64,000 bases of DNA from NCBI RefSeq assembly GCF_900155645.1, contig NZ_LT706985.1, forward strand, positions 496,001 to 560,000, read 5' to 3'. A program made the translations under genes and the position numbers. Position 1 is the first letter of the stretch, and each line of letters begins with the position of its first letter. The DNA comes from Vaginimicrobium propionicum (GTDB lineage: Bacteria > Actinomycetota > Actinomycetes > Propionibacteriales > Propionibacteriaceae). Below, in pieces: positions 38,049-47,752 of the stretch. The notes below the pieces were generated by a model that had not been told where the DNA came from, made no database searches, and saw only the letters and a program-made list of their open reading frames with translations.

Positions 38049-39257
38049 ATGGCTGGCATGTTTGATCGCGCCTCTAGACGAGGAAACGTTGAACCATTTT
38101 GGGCAATGGAAATCCTCAAACTAAGTAATGAGTTAAAGAGTCAAGGACGCGAAGTTTTCCCGCTTTGCCTAGGACAACCATCCACGCCTGCCCCTACTCC
38201 TGTACTGGAGGCAGCCAAATGTGCTTTGACAAATGAGCAGCTTGGCTACACTGACGCCCTAGGTCTGGCTAGCCTGCGCCAACGCATCGCCGACAACTAT
38301 CGCAATGACTACGCGGCCACAGTTTCTCCTGAACAAATAGCTATTACTACTGGCTCCTCAGCAGCGTTTACCGCCATCTTTTTGGCTGCCTTCGAGGCTG
38401 GTGATGCAGTTGCCATGACTAGACCTGGTTATCCTGCTTATCGAAACACTTTGTCATCTTTGGGCTGCCAAGTTGTCGAGTTAGATTGTGGCCCAGATTC
38501 CGGTTGGCGTCCAAGCATAGAAAATCTTGAGAAACTAACTAACTATCGCCCTATAGCAGGGTTAATCATTGCTTCTCCGTCGAACCCCACTGGCACGGTA
38601 CTAACCGAACCAGAATTAGCAGATATTTATTCTTGGTGTAGCGAAAATGATGTGCTTCTCATATCAGACGAGATCTATCACCAAATCGGCTTCGGCACAG
38701 ATTTCGCCTCAGTGACTCAGTTTGGCGACGAACATATTGCGGTGGGGTCTTTCTCAAAATATTTTTCAATGACAGGCTGGCGACTAGGTTGGACGGTGTT
38801 GCCGAAACCGCTGGTACGCCCAGTGGAATTGCTGTTGGGCAACCTCAATCTGTCCGCCCCTACCTTGTCCCAATTTGCTGCTATGGCTGCTTTCGACCCT
38901 CAATCACGCCTTGAGCTGAACTCTCATGTTCAACGCTACCGGCGTAACCGCGATATCGTGGCCGCTGGTATAGCTGAAATTGGTTGCCCCACACCCCCAC
39001 CGGCTGACGGCGCATTTTATTGTTTCCCTGATGTGTCTCAGTTATGTGAAGATTCACGTTTCTGGTGCGCTGATTTATTGAGGGAAACTGGAGTGGCGCT
39101 AACCCCAGGAGTCGACTTTGCCACAAATAGTCTTCCCGGTGATGGCCTAGACCCGGCCTTGGACGGAAAGCATTTCGTGCGTATCTCTTATTCTGGATCA
39201 ACTGAGATTGTGACAGAGGGCATACGCCGGTTAGTCAATTTCGTAACTAACGGCTAG
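38049..39257 (+). CDS. Class I/II PLP-dependent aminotransferase
   Basis: 402 residues, fold type I aminotransferase. YTDALGLASLRQRIADNY, ITTGSSAAF (phosphate-binding loop), IIASPSNPTGTVL, DEIYHQIGFG and the PLP-lysine region GSFSKYFSMTGWRLGW, then GAFYCFPD and FVRISYS near the C-terminus. Aspartate/aromatic or valine-pyruvate type; exact substrate not assignable. Two nearby ATG starts (38049, 38058) are possible and neither has a strong ribosome site. It converges on the radical SAM gene with 8 bases between. Confidence 0.87.
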   Translation: MAGMFDRASRRGNVEPFWAMEILKLSNELKSQGREVFPLCLGQPSTPAPTPVLEAAKCALTNEQLGYTDALGLASLRQRIADNYRNDYAATVSPEQIAITTGSSAAFTAIFLAAFEAGDAVAMTRPGYPAYRNTLSSLGCQVVELDCGPDSGWRPSIENLEKLTNYRPIAGLIIASPSNPTGTVLTEPELADIYSWCSENDVLLISDEIYHQIGFGTDFASVTQFGDEHIAVGSFSKYFSMTGWRLGWTVLPKPLVRPVELLLGNLNLSAPTLSQFAAMAAFDPQSRLELNSHVQRYRRNRDIVAAGIAEIGCPTPPPADGAFYCFPDVSQLCEDSRFWCADLLRETGVALTPGVDFATNSLPGDGLDPALDGKHFVRISYSGSTEIVTEGIRRLVNFVTNG

Positions 39258-39265
39258 CGCAAGAC

Positions 39266-40477
39266 TTAGTTTGCCGGGACTTCGCCCTGCCAATTTGGTG
39301 GAATATAGACGCAATTCGGGTCAGCTGCCAGGTAGTCGCCGGTCATGGCATAAGCGGTAGAACGCGAACCACCGCAGATCGCATTGAAACCACATACTCC
39401 ACATTTGCCACCAAACCTGGACGGAGTGCGCAGATCTTGCATTACTTTTGTTTCCCGATAAAGCTGGTCGAAGGAGCGTTGCCTAATATTGCCAACTTTT
39501 ATGGGTAGGAAACCAGACGGATAGACATATCCTTCGTGATCAACGAAAGCGAAACCAGACCCGGAATTAATCGCCATTGGCGGGCGTGGTGGGCGCGGAT
39601 TCGGTGCGTGATCACCCATAATTCTGACGGTTTCGGCACATAGCCAGTGGTAAAGTTCGCCGCGCTGGCTAGGGTTAGCCAACTCTTTAGGCGCTACGCC
39701 AGCATCAGCAGCGTCAGCTCTTTGAATAGCTATACGCCGATACTGCGGCGCTTCGGTGGTTTTAATCGCAATCCGGTCAGAGACATCGTGCTGCCAGTGC
39801 ATAACGTCTTCACGCTCGGCGGGGGTCAACATCTGCAGGTGAGCACCGCGTCCAGTTGGGACGAGCATAAATGTGTACCACATGAACGCATTGAGGTCGA
39901 TAGCATTTTTTAGCATCTGTGGGGCTTCATGAATGTTGCCCTTAGTTAAGGTGGTGTTGATCTGCAACCTAAACCCAACCTCGTTGATAATCTTGGTGGC
40001 TTCCACAGTTTTTTCGAAGGTGCCCGCGAATCCTCTGAACGCGTCATGTGTTTCAGCACTTGCACCATCGAGGGAAACGCTCATCGCTTTGCCCCCTGCT
40101 TCACGCAAGGCAATCAAGCGTTCTTTGGTAAATAACGGTGTGACGGACGGAGAAATGGAAACGTGTAGACCGCGCTCAGTTCCGTAGCGAACCAGCTCCA
40201 CTAGATCCTCACGTTCAAAGCAATCGCCACCGGTAAACACCACCATCGGGCGCGGCTTATCGTAGCTAGCCAACTGGTCAAGTAGATTAATGCCTTCCTC
40301 ATGGCTTAGCTGGAGTCGGGAAGGATGGTGTTGTGCCTCGGCTCTACAGTGTTTACACACCAGCTGACATGCCCTGGTTACCTCCCAGATGACCATAAAA
40401 GGTTTCTTAGTGATGTCGTGCTTTATGGTGCGTACGATTGGTTGATGGGAACCATGCCCAGAATGCGGATGTGGCAC
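39266..40477 (-). CDS. Radical SAM/SPASM protein (TIGR04053-like, heme-pathway AhbD relative)
   Basis: 403 residues. The radical SAM cluster motif is TRACQLVCKHCRAEA (CxxxCxxC), followed by VVFTGGDCFER (GGE-like), VSLDGASAETHD and NTTLTKGN. A C-terminal SPASM region CGVCGFNAICGG with later DPNCVY binds auxiliary Fe-S. The N-terminus is His-rich (MPHPHSGHGSH). It resembles TIGR04053-type proteins near AhbD/NirJ heme-synthesis enzymes and peptide-maturation enzymes. No precursor-peptide gene or heme gene is visible beside it. GTG start with GGAAGGAG upstream. Substrate unknown. Confidence 0.85.
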   Translation of the reverse strand: MPHPHSGHGSHQPIVRTIKHDITKKPFMVIWEVTRACQLVCKHCRAEAQHHPSRLQLSHEEGINLLDQLASYDKPRPMVVFTGGDCFEREDLVELVRYGTERGLHVSISPSVTPLFTKERLIALREAGGKAMSVSLDGASAETHDAFRGFAGTFEKTVEATKIINEVGFRLQINTTLTKGNIHEAPQMLKNAIDLNAFMWYTFMLVPTGRGAHLQMLTPAEREDVMHWQHDVSDRIAIKTTEAPQYRRIAIQRADAADAGVAPKELANPSQRGELYHWLCAETVRIMGDHAPNPRPPRPPMAINSGSGFAFVDHEGYVYPSGFLPIKVGNIRQRSFDQLYRETKVMQDLRTPSRFGGKCGVCGFNAICGGSRSTAYAMTGDYLAADPNCVYIPPNWQGEVPAN

Positions 40478-40636
40478 TAATACTCCTTCCTGAACACTTT
40501 AGAAGTCTAAGCGACCAATCTAAGAGACACCCAGTCCCTAAATATCGAGTTGTCCTGCCACTTGTACAAGTAAGGCCTCAACAAGTTAAACTCAGCCGCA
40601 TATGCAATCGAATGATTTTAGTTGTTGGGGGAGTTA

Positions 40637-43600
40637 GTGTTCGAGAAATTTAAGACATTAGGCGTGCTGGCGGTTGCTTTGCCATTTTTTATAGTCCCTG
40701 GCATCACAGATGCTTGGGCTGAAACTGATGTCGTTGACTCAGCGAACCCGTCCGCTTCGGCCACTCCAAATGAAAATACGGAGCCAAGCGAGGACGTTGA
40801 GCCAGTAGATGATTTAGAAACACCCTCCCCCGATCTGGCTGCTGAGCCTGAAACTCCAGAAAGCGACAATGCTTTAGAAATAGCGCCAGAAGCTGTCCCG
40901 CAGCCTGTGGGTGCTCCTGGTCAGACTATTGTTATTAATAGTTTCGATGACTTAAAGCCACATCTTTCGGTTACCGAAACATTTCTCAAGCCTGGTGTCG
41001 CTGAGACAAAACGGACAGTTCTTGGTCTAGAGCCTGGCAACTATCAGCTAGCTACTGATCTATCTCTAAACATGCAGGATCCATATTTTGCCGATAAGCA
41101 AGGTGCCATAGCTATGGGGCTGTTTTCCTTTGCCCCATCTGACCCACAAGCTAGTGAGGCTAATCTCAGCTTCGATGGTAAAGGCCACAGCATCAAAATC
41201 GTTAACGAAGATGCCGTTTCCCTGTTTGGCACTATCCACGGCAATAACATTTCGATTTCTAATCTCAACGTTGAATACGCTAAGAACGTTTCTGGTCACG
41301 GCTTCGTCCAAAGGCTAATTGCTGGCGAATCAAATACTGCTACCGGCAAAGCGAACGGTTTAGTATCTAACGTCACTATCACTATTCCGGGTGATGTGAA
41401 GCCGCAGGCTATGACCGAACAAAGCTCTTATTCTAATAACTTTGTCGATGGTCAATACCAAGGTGATATAGCCACCGGTTTCGCCTGGTATTTAGATCGA
41501 ATTAATATCGATGATTTGAAGATTTCTGTTGCTGGCAACATCGGTTCTGATACTCCACCAAGTGCCGGTTATATGTCTTCAGCTTTTGGTCTTACCTTTC
41601 ATTACGGAGATGCGAGGCTAACTACTGAGGGCGAAAATCAGCTTTCTCAGGGCAACGATGAGGTACTGAAAGATCTCGGCCGGTTAATCAATTTTTCTCT
41701 AGACGTGAACAACATCATCGCTCACGGTAACTACCTAGCTATGAGCGCTGGGCTAGGTCACGATATGGGCGAAACCTGGGTTGATAACGCTGTCCTCAAT
41801 GTTAAAGGCGACATTAAATCTGTCGTCGACGGAAACGGTGATGGCATTAAACACTGGAAATATCGTTCCTACGCCGCTGGTTTCTCAGAAGAAGTTTGTA
41901 ACCTTACAAACTCAAAGCTTGACGTTAGCGAAATTGCTTTAGACGTAGCAGACAATATCCCCAACAAATTTAATGGGGGTCCGATTTATGGTGGCGTATT
42001 CGGTATCGCTTATGACAACTCCAAAGGTTACTTAGAGCGCGTCTCTAACAACACCCTAAATATTGGCAAAATGCAGGCTAAAGCCCCGTTCAATGTGATG
42101 ATGAGCGCCGGGTTCTTCAACACCTGGAATAGCTATGGCGATAGGGGAATCGATTTTTGGCAGGAATACGAAAAAAACACCATCACTGTCGGTGATGTTA
42201 ACGCAAATGTTTCTGGCAATAGCGAATTAAGCTTCCTAGGTTTAGGCGAAAGAGCGCGCACTGGTAAATCACTTAAACACGAACTCAAAGAAGTTTCCGC
42301 GCGCGACAACAGCATCACGGTTGGTAACGTTAATCTAACTAATCCTGAAGGCGATACTTTTATGTCGCTCTTACTAGAAAATGCTGCTAACGCCAAGAAT
42401 AATAGCGCTAACTACGGTGACATAACCATCAAGAGCTCTTCGACAGGGTTCACTGGCTTAGGGAAACTGCAAAATAGATTACCTAAGCGCGACGAGGATG
42501 ACGCCATGTTTGAAACCATGGCCGAAAATAACAACGTTAAAATGGGCAACGTCACCATCGAAACTAAGACTGCTGGATATATTTCATTACTTGCTGGCGG
42601 CCAGGATGTAGGCCAGAAGATGCAGTCAAATACTGCTCAGGCCAAAGACTTCCACGTAACTATTACTGACCCTGGCGCTAGCCGAGTCAACTGGTGGGTC
42701 AGTGGCATAGTTTCATATCAAAGAGATTCTATCAGTGGCTGTCATGTTTGGGTTGATGACGTCAGCCTGAAAGCTGGTGAAGGTTCAGACGGCTTTTTTG
42801 GTCTTGGATCAGGATTTTCAACAGCAGGTGCAACACTGAGCGATTCTTCAGCTTTCGTCCATAAAAACATCAATGTTGACGTGGATGCTCATCTTTGGGG
42901 TGGCGGCTTTGTTGGATACAGCAATGGTTCTACTTTTACCAACAACAACTTCCAAGTCGACGGCGAATTTGGGGCTCCAAAGCAGGGCAGCTTCCTGGGC
43001 GGTTTCGTTGGGCGAGCCAAAGACAGCAAGTTCATCAACGATTCTGCCCTAATGTTGAATAGCTACGCTCCGTTCGCCCAATCCATGACTGGTGGAGAAT
43101 TATCGGATATCTCTCATTACATTAACCATCCAGCTCCTGATTATTGGTCGGGCTTGTTGGCGGCTGGCAACGATAAAAATGACACCAATACAATGCCGAC
43201 GGTTAAAGACTCGACACTGTTAGTTGAGCGCGCTAACCAGGACACTCCTTTATACGTGACCAGTCAGGTTAGCCAAGATTCGGGGAACAACTGGGTGACA
43301 GTAGTCAACAACGAGGCTAGCCCCGTCGAAATTGCTGGGAAAAAGAATTACGACAATAGATTGGGTTATTCAACCAAGACTGCTACCCACGAGTGGGATG
43401 GCGAAGAATACCCGGTAGTTGTTAGGGACGAGGCACAGCCAGTTGGCAGTATAAATATTGCCCACCGTTCTTTCCAAGATAAATACTGGAACCCCGATTC
43501 GCCGTACTACGAGCCGGCTAGTACTAACGAGGCGCCCGAATCTGACTTCGGCTATCTCGACCGGAAAACAGATATTGATGCCTTACAAGCATTTGGTGTT

Positions 43601-44062
43601 AACGCTAGCGACATCGTCTCAGATGACGTAGCCAGTGGCACTTTGAGGACTTGGCATAAACGCCACCTTGGGCTACGTGCTGCTACTAGCGCTACTGCCC
43701 CAGGCCCGGTTTTTGATCTGCTAGGCATTAAAGCAATGGCCAAATATTCGGTCACTTATAACGCTAATGGAGCAACCGCCGGTAGCGTGCCGGTCGATGA
43801 CAAACTTTATCTGCTAAATGATGAGGTATCGGTTGCCATGCTTGGCACACTGGCCTGGGATGGATATAAGTTCTTAGGCTGGAATACGCAAGCTGACGGT
43901 AATGGGATCATGTACCAACCTGGTGACGTTTTCCAGATCACTGAGGACACCGTCCTTTATGCCAGGTGGGAAAAGGCACCCGAATCTAGTGAGAATCAGA
44001 CACCTCAACCTAACCAGGAAAAGGTGTCTAAACCTAAGCGGTTACCAAAGAGCGGCTGTTAA
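40637..44062 (+). CDS. Large secreted/surface protein with InlB-type repeat and LPKSG end
   Basis: About 1141 residues. Signal peptide (KTLGVLAVALPFFIVPGI, likely cleavage after AWA), then an acidic Pro/Glu/Ser linker, then about 800 residues of beta-rich sequence with recurring Asn/Gly motifs such as NTITVGDVNANV and NSITVGNVNLTN, suggesting a right-handed beta-helix. Near the end is an InlB B-repeat (Listeria-Bacteroides type): VTYNANGATAG, YKFLGWNTQADG, VLYARWEK. It ends KRLPKSGC and stop: an LPxTG-like pentapeptide without the hydrophobic helix and basic tail. I chose GTG 40637 over TTG 40622, though GGGGGAG lies only 3 bases before it. Probable host or matrix interaction; ligand unknown. 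Confidence 0.85.
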   Translation: MFEKFKTLGVLAVALPFFIVPGITDAWAETDVVDSANPSASATPNENTEPSEDVEPVDDLETPSPDLAAEPETPESDNALEIAPEAVPQPVGAPGQTIVINSFDDLKPHLSVTETFLKPGVAETKRTVLGLEPGNYQLATDLSLNMQDPYFADKQGAIAMGLFSFAPSDPQASEANLSFDGKGHSIKIVNEDAVSLFGTIHGNNISISNLNVEYAKNVSGHGFVQRLIAGESNTATGKANGLVSNVTITIPGDVKPQAMTEQSSYSNNFVDGQYQGDIATGFAWYLDRINIDDLKISVAGNIGSDTPPSAGYMSSAFGLTFHYGDARLTTEGENQLSQGNDEVLKDLGRLINFSLDVNNIIAHGNYLAMSAGLGHDMGETWVDNAVLNVKGDIKSVVDGNGDGIKHWKYRSYAAGFSEEVCNLTNSKLDVSEIALDVADNIPNKFNGGPIYGGVFGIAYDNSKGYLERVSNNTLNIGKMQAKAPFNVMMSAGFFNTWNSYGDRGIDFWQEYEKNTITVGDVNANVSGNSELSFLGLGERARTGKSLKHELKEVSARDNSITVGNVNLTNPEGDTFMSLLLENAANAKNNSANYGDITIKSSSTGFTGLGKLQNRLPKRDEDDAMFETMAENNNVKMGNVTIETKTAGYISLLAGGQDVGQKMQSNTAQAKDFHVTITDPGASRVNWWVSGIVSYQRDSISGCHVWVDDVSLKAGEGSDGFFGLGSGFSTAGATLSDSSAFVHKNINVDVDAHLWGGGFVGYSNGSTFTNNNFQVDGEFGAPKQGSFLGGFVGRAKDSKFINDSALMLNSYAPFAQSMTGGELSDISHYINHPAPDYWSGLLAAGNDKNDTNTMPTVKDSTLLVERANQDTPLYVTSQVSQDSGNNWVTVVNNEASPVEIAGKKNYDNRLGYSTKTATHEWDGEEYPVVVRDEAQPVGSINIAHRSFQDKYWNPDSPYYEPASTNEAPESDFGYLDRKTDIDALQAFGVNASDIVSDDVASGTLRTWHKRHLGLRAATSATAPGPVFDLLGIKAMAKYSVTYNANGATAGSVPVDDKLYLLNDEVSVAMLGTLAWDGYKFLGWNTQADGNGIMYQPGDVFQITEDTVLYARWEKAPESSENQTPQPNQEKVSKPKRLPKSGC

Positions 44063-44070
44063 TTAAAAAC

Positions 44071-44110
44071 AAAATGGCTACCCGCCCAGATCTGGGCAGG
44101 TAGCCATTTT
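44071..44110. terminator. Bidirectional 20-bp inverted repeat between convergent genes
   Basis: Arms 44071-44090 and 44091-44110 are complementary at 19 of 20 positions, forming a long hairpin flanked by AAAA and TTTT, so each strand ends the stem with a T-run. It lies between the stops of the surface-protein gene and the ABC transporter gene and should end transcription in both directions. Confidence 0.85.
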
Positions 44111-44120
44111 GTATAACGGC

Positions 44121-47100
44121 CTATTCGCTTCGTAACGCTTCTACTGGATCTTCTTTGGATGCCTTAGACGACGGAATCAACCCGGCAACAAAAGATAGAG
44201 CCATCGAAACAACAATCAAAATTATGGCTGCCAGCAACGGTAACTGGGCGATATTGTCTATCCCGAATTTGTTAGACACCACGATATTTGCCGGAATAGT
44301 AAGCAATAAAGTAGCCACAATGCCGATAAGACCAGCAACAAATCCAATAATTAGCGTTTCGGCGTTAAACACTCTAGCAATATCAAGTTTACTAGCGCCG
44401 ATAGCCCTTAAAATACCGATTTCTTTACGCCGCTCTAAAACGGAAACATAAGTAATAATCCCGATCATTATGGACGAGACCACCAACGAAATAGACACAA
44501 ATGCAATTAGCACATAACTAACCACGTTAACTATGTCGGTAACTGATGACATTAAGGTGCCGACAACATCTGTATAAGTGATTACTTTCGATTCCTCGTT
44601 GGCAGCAAGCTGGGTGTCGTTATAGTCATCTAGGATTTTGATAATTTCGCCTTTAGATTCGAAATCTTTAGGGTAAATATCTATCTGGGTGGGTTCATTC
44701 AACTCTGCATAACCTAAGGTGCGAAGGTTACGTTCTAAGGTGTATCCCTCATTTTTTGACATTGCCATGAATATTTGAGCTAATTCTTGCGGGTCAGCAT
44801 TAATACTGAACGCCTCCAAGAATTTTTCCTCATCAATATTCATAGCGTTAGACATATTGGCTGCTAACTGACCAATAACATTTTCCATAGAGCCAGAAAT
44901 TTGGCTCGATAGCGAGGCGGCAATCTGCTCACCAACCTTCGAGGCATAAGTATTCATGACAGATGACAAATAATTTGTCAGTGCCACCTGCAAACTATTT
45001 TCGAGACCAGATAAATCTAATCTCACCCCGGCCTCGCCTAAGGCTTGGCGTCCAGCATCGGTGACTAAGAACTTTGGTAAAACATTTTGAACATCTAACG
45101 GATCTAGGCCACTAGTTTGGGCAAAACTCAAATAGGAAATAGCGAATTTTATGCTGGTTTTAGAGCCGGGCATCGCATTATCGAGTTTGTCTATCGCTTG
45201 GCTTCCTGGCAGATCCTCAAGAAATTGTTGAAGTGTTGCGGCAACGTTTAGCGGATCAAGACTTTCTGCCTCCGCATAGTTGAAATAGGCATCAATAAAA
45301 TCCATCACCGGTTGTATGCCAGTTTGCAAAGCCTGAGCCATTTTTGCTAAGGCGGCTTGTCCTTCGGGATCTTTCAGAAATATCTGTAAATTATTCCTGG
45401 CCTGGCTAGGATCTAAACCCTTCGATTCAACAAATCCGGAATAGGTGTCAAGAAAGTCGTTGATGGCGCCTGCTATTGCACCCTGCGAGGCGCCGTCATT
45501 ATTTTCAGGCGGGTTGACCACAAAGATGTCTTTCAGATTCATGCCTTGGACTTGGGATAAGTCTAATTGCGGCATGGCATTTGGGTCTATATCTAGATAT
45601 GGCATGGAAATGCGCAATGCTGAAGGGTCAATGGTGAAGGCATCCGCATTAACGCTAAAAGCTCCAGCGAGTTTATCTTTATCGATTTTCACCAATTCGC
45701 TCGGATCAAATTCTGATATTGCCTGAGATTCTTCAGCAAAGCTCTTCCCCGAAAATACATTCACTCCCGGATGAGATAACTGATCGCGTACTATCTCAGA
45801 TTTTGCGGCATAGTCAATCAATTCTTGGGTTAAATCATTAGTGTAGTAAATAGCTGGATAAAGCGGAGTTGGTGACGTGGCAGATTTCGGTTTTACAATG
45901 CCGGAAATATGCATCACACGGCCATCTGCCACCAATTTTTTCAAGTATTCTTTGTCGCTGCTTCGGTCACGCCAAACGTGGTATTTGTCGTCGAGAGTGT
46001 AATAGTCGCTAGGGTGAACTAATTTCACCGTCGACGACATTATCTGGTCATAAGAATATGAACTAACTGGTGCTAGTCTCTCGACATTCTCACCAGCGCG
46101 TAATTTATCGATCATGCCAGCCAATTCGTCTGGATCTTTTACCCCCAAGGCGTACAATGCCATATCTGTCACTGACCCGTCATTGGTCAGCACAACAACC
46201 ATTTCGTCTGAGCTGCTCGGCCAGTCTCCAGCGACAATGTCATAGTAACCTTCGACGATTGACATATCTTTCACAAGTGGGCGGAAAGTGTTGGAGTCGG
46301 ACAGCTGAGCCGAAAAATCGGTTCCAGCCGAGGCGGTGAGCCCCAGCGCATTAAATGTTTGGTCAGGATTTACTTGGTATATCTGGTCACTTTGCAGATA
46401 GAAATGCGGGGTTATTCCGTAAAAATATTCGATGCCTTGCACATAGTCATCAATATTTCCACCGTTATGGTCGATAAATGATTTAAGACTGGTCAAATCA
46501 TTCGAGTTCATGCCTTTGAACACCGAGCCCAACATTGGCATTTCTTGAACTTTATTCGGCTCCGAATTCGGCTCACTGGCTTGATTTGCCATGCCTAACA
46601 TGGCTGTCATATCCATACCCTGCGAATAAATTTGCAGCGGATACATTGACAGCGTTTCTTCTTCAAGATTCTTGATGTAATCATCGACGCCGGTTGCCAG
46701 GGCAAGAATCGCGGCAATCCCGATAATTCCAATGCTGCCAGCAAAAGCGGTCATCAAAGTGCGACCTTTTTTCGCCAGCAAGTTTGTGAATGACAACCCT
46801 AAAGCGGTCAAAAAAGACATTCGACGATTCTTATTGGGGTTACGAGTTTCGAGATTGTCGGTTTCAACCGTAAACGGATCAGTGTCGCTGGTGATGACTC
46901 CGTCTTTCAGATGAACTGTGCGAGTCGCATATTCGCTGGCTAACTGCGGGTTATGGGTGACCATTATGACGAGCCGGTGACGCGCTATACCTTTCAGCAG
47001 CTCCATGATGTGCGTGCTGGTTTGGGAATCCAGTGCACCGGTTGGCTCATCAGCCAACAAAATTTCTGGGTCGTTAATCAGCGCCCGGGCAATGGCAACC

Positions 47101-47546
47101 CGCTGCATTTGCCCGCCGGAAAGCTGATTCGGGTGCTTGTGCACGTGGTCACATAACCCGACGTCCGCCAACGCAGCTAGGGCACGCGCGCGTCGTTCAC
47201 TCGGCGCCACCCCCGCCAGTGTTAAAGCCAATTCGACGTTAGCCAGGACGCTTTGGTGCGGAATTAGGTTATAGCTTTGAAACACGAAACCTATCCGGTT
47301 GTTGCGGTAGGTATCCCAGTCGCGGTTGCTGTATTTTTTCGTCGAGACACCATCAATCACGATGTCGCCAGAATCGTATTTATCTAAACCACCAACGATA
47401 TTGAGCAGCGTCGTCTTTCCCGAACCGGACGGCCCAAGAATCGCAACAAACTCACTATCACGGAAGTTGACTGTTACCCCCGCCAACGCTGCCTGTGTAA
47501 AATCGCCAGTTGTATAAGACTTGCGCACATCCGTTAGCTGCAGCAT
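44121..47546 (-). CDS. MacB/FtsX-type ABC transporter, fused ATPase-permease with giant extracellular domain
   Basis: About 1141 residues from ATG 47546 (GAAGG upstream; the frame opens 10 codons earlier). N-terminal ATPase: Walker A LGPSGSGKTTLLNIVGGLD, signature LSGGQMQRVAIARAL, Walker B ILLADEPTGALDS, H-loop MVTHN. Then one membrane helix (FAGSIGIIGIAAILALATG), about 690 extracellular residues, and three C-terminal helices with the FtsX core (ISLVVSSIMIGIITYVSVLERRKEIGILRAIG, VSMALSFVAGLIPS). The topology is that of mechanotransmission transporters. The extracellular part carries three repeats of about 51 residues centred on LDP motifs. Substrate unknown; related actinobacterial and Firmicute proteins act in peptide export, sensing or wall-hydrolase control. 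Confidence 0.9.
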   Translation of the reverse strand: MLQLTDVRKSYTTGDFTQAALAGVTVNFRDSEFVAILGPSGSGKTTLLNIVGGLDKYDSGDIVIDGVSTKKYSNRDWDTYRNNRIGFVFQSYNLIPHQSVLANVELALTLAGVAPSERRARALAALADVGLCDHVHKHPNQLSGGQMQRVAIARALINDPEILLADEPTGALDSQTSTHIMELLKGIARHRLVIMVTHNPQLASEYATRTVHLKDGVITSDTDPFTVETDNLETRNPNKNRRMSFLTALGLSFTNLLAKKGRTLMTAFAGSIGIIGIAAILALATGVDDYIKNLEEETLSMYPLQIYSQGMDMTAMLGMANQASEPNSEPNKVQEMPMLGSVFKGMNSNDLTSLKSFIDHNGGNIDDYVQGIEYFYGITPHFYLQSDQIYQVNPDQTFNALGLTASAGTDFSAQLSDSNTFRPLVKDMSIVEGYYDIVAGDWPSSSDEMVVVLTNDGSVTDMALYALGVKDPDELAGMIDKLRAGENVERLAPVSSYSYDQIMSSTVKLVHPSDYYTLDDKYHVWRDRSSDKEYLKKLVADGRVMHISGIVKPKSATSPTPLYPAIYYTNDLTQELIDYAAKSEIVRDQLSHPGVNVFSGKSFAEESQAISEFDPSELVKIDKDKLAGAFSVNADAFTIDPSALRISMPYLDIDPNAMPQLDLSQVQGMNLKDIFVVNPPENNDGASQGAIAGAINDFLDTYSGFVESKGLDPSQARNNLQIFLKDPEGQAALAKMAQALQTGIQPVMDFIDAYFNYAEAESLDPLNVAATLQQFLEDLPGSQAIDKLDNAMPGSKTSIKFAISYLSFAQTSGLDPLDVQNVLPKFLVTDAGRQALGEAGVRLDLSGLENSLQVALTNYLSSVMNTYASKVGEQIAASLSSQISGSMENVIGQLAANMSNAMNIDEEKFLEAFSINADPQELAQIFMAMSKNEGYTLERNLRTLGYAELNEPTQIDIYPKDFESKGEIIKILDDYNDTQLAANEESKVITYTDVVGTLMSSVTDIVNVVSYVLIAFVSISLVVSSIMIGIITYVSVLERRKEIGILRAIGASKLDIARVFNAETLIIGFVAGLIGIVATLLLTIPANIVVSNKFGIDNIAQLPLLAAIILIVVSMALSFVAGLIPSSKASKEDPVEALRSE

Positions 47547-47752
47547 CCTGACCTTCCCGAGACAGTTAATCCCCACCTAAAGCTTAACGACAGCCAACAA
47601 CTGCTTGGCTAACCTGCACGAGCACTCAGGTGTACTGCAATTAGCTCTTCGTTGAAGAATTCGCCTTGCTAATACTTTCAATAGTAAATTTGTGTTTCTG
47701 CGCCAAACGATTTTAGATAAACAGAAAACAGGTACAAAAGCGAGATTTAGCC

